Below are positions 63,602 through 64,000 of a stretch of DNA of 64,000 bases, piece after piece. The notes under the pieces are model-generated. The model was given only the letters and a program-made list of their open reading frames with translations. It did not search any database and had not been told where the DNA came from. Every line of letters starts with the position of its first letter. Within the stretch, counting starts at the first letter, position 1. A program made the translations under genes and the position numbers. Origin of the DNA: Colwellia sp. TT2012 (lineage in GTDB: Bacteria; Pseudomonadota; Gammaproteobacteria; Enterobacterales; Alteromonadaceae); NCBI RefSeq assembly GCF_001440345.1, contig NZ_LJYX01000022.1:62001-126000 (forward strand). Direction: 5' to 3'.

Positions 63602-64000
63602 ATGAACTTAACCCGTCAGCACTTTATCCCTCTAGGGCCAGCGATAGCTTTTGGCTGTTATTTATTGCTTAGTCACTTTGGTTTAGCCGAGCAACCTGCC
63701 ATAGCCGCAGCCATTACCCTACTGACAGTTATATGGTGGGTCACCGAAGCCATTCCCATTCCCGCTACCTCATTAGTGCCTTTTGCCTTATTGCCCTTGT
63801 TTGGCATTGTTGATCACAAAACCGTTGCCTCCTCATTAGGAAGCCATGTCATCTTATTATTGATGGGCGCTTTTATGCTGTCAAAAGCATTAGAGAAAAG
63901 TGGCGCGCATGAAAGGTTAGCTGTTTACATGGTTCGGCTTGTAGGTGTCTCTAGCGGTAGGAGATTAGTGCTAGGTTTTATGCTGGCTGCTGGTTTCTTG
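63602..64000 (+). CDS. SLC13/DASS-family permease (N-terminal part, cut by the window edge)
   Basis: 133 codons are visible. NLTRQHFIPLGPAIAFGCYL begins the first helix. WWVTEAIPIPATSLVPFALL is the family signature of divalent-anion:sodium symporters, followed by MGAFMLSKALEKSGAHERLA. Members bring dicarboxylates, citrate or sulfate into the cell with sodium. The remaining roughly 350 residues lie past 64000, so completeness and substrate cannot be judged. Confidence 0.85.
   Translation, partial: MNLTRQHFIPLGPAIAFGCYLLLSHFGLAEQPAIAAAITLLTVIWWVTEAIPIPATSLVPFALLPLFGIVDHKTVASSLGSHVILLLMGAFMLSKALEKSGAHERLAVYMVRLVGVSSGRRLVLGFMLAAGFL

Overview
The window looks like a chromosomal segment of a cold- or marine-adapted gammaproteobacterium of the order Alteromonadales, most likely Colwellia or a close relative. 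This rests on the low GC content, on the conserved block gmk-rpoZ-spoT-ridA-trmH-recG, on the glmU / DeoR-type regulator / glmS cluster, and on protein sequences that resemble Colwellia and Shewanella. The species is an inference. I see no rRNA, tRNA, CRISPR array or complete prophage.

Left part (1-9.4 kb) is accessory. It holds a GlcG/HbpS-like protein, a class D beta-lactamase, small VOC and thioredoxin-like proteins, and several decayed genes. The decayed genes are a probable BlaI plus BlaR1-like (M23/M56) sensor remnant beside the beta-lactamase and an XRE/two-TM regulator split by two in-frame stops. A REP-associated transposase (RAYT) lies between inverted REP-like arrays, followed by gamma-glutamyltranspeptidase. 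From 9.4 to 13.7 kb is amino-sugar synthesis (glmS, DeoR regulator, glmU). From 13.8 to 19.5 kb is the assimilatory nitrate/nitrite reductase operon nirB-nirD-nasA, preceded by a clear sigma-54 promoter and an NtrC-type site.

The middle (20-41 kb) contains a cache-GGDEF-EAL protein, a sodium/solute symporter with its DUF4212 partner, and the divergent DUF294/CBS protein with an exonuclease. Next come an M17 aminopeptidase whose 3' end has been amplified into a five-copy tandem array, a periplasmic solute-binding-like protein, an S9 peptidase, a Fur-boxed TonB receptor and a DcaP-like porin. A small SDR-DUF2141-DedA operon lies divergent to a Crp-like regulator across a perfect palindrome.

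The most interesting stretch is 41.7-42.4 kb. It holds two tandem, diverged copies of an unannotated minus-strand transcription unit. Each has a near-consensus -35/-10 promoter overlapped by a Fur box, about 190-200 nt of structured non-coding sequence and a strong terminator. This is the architecture of duplicated iron-responsive small RNAs such as PrrF1/PrrF2.

The right part (42.4-64 kb) is mostly core: tex, greB, a large beta-propeller diguanylate cyclase with an apparently perfect 429-bp internal duplication, a cyclophilin, DUF445, an aromatic-type aminotransferase, gmk, rpoZ, spoT, ridA, trmH, recG, a DUF748 protein and the start of an SLC13 transporter. Two dispersed structured repeats (a hairpin element at about 41.95 and 54.35 kb, and a 66-bp palindrome at 56.9 kb) sit between genes.
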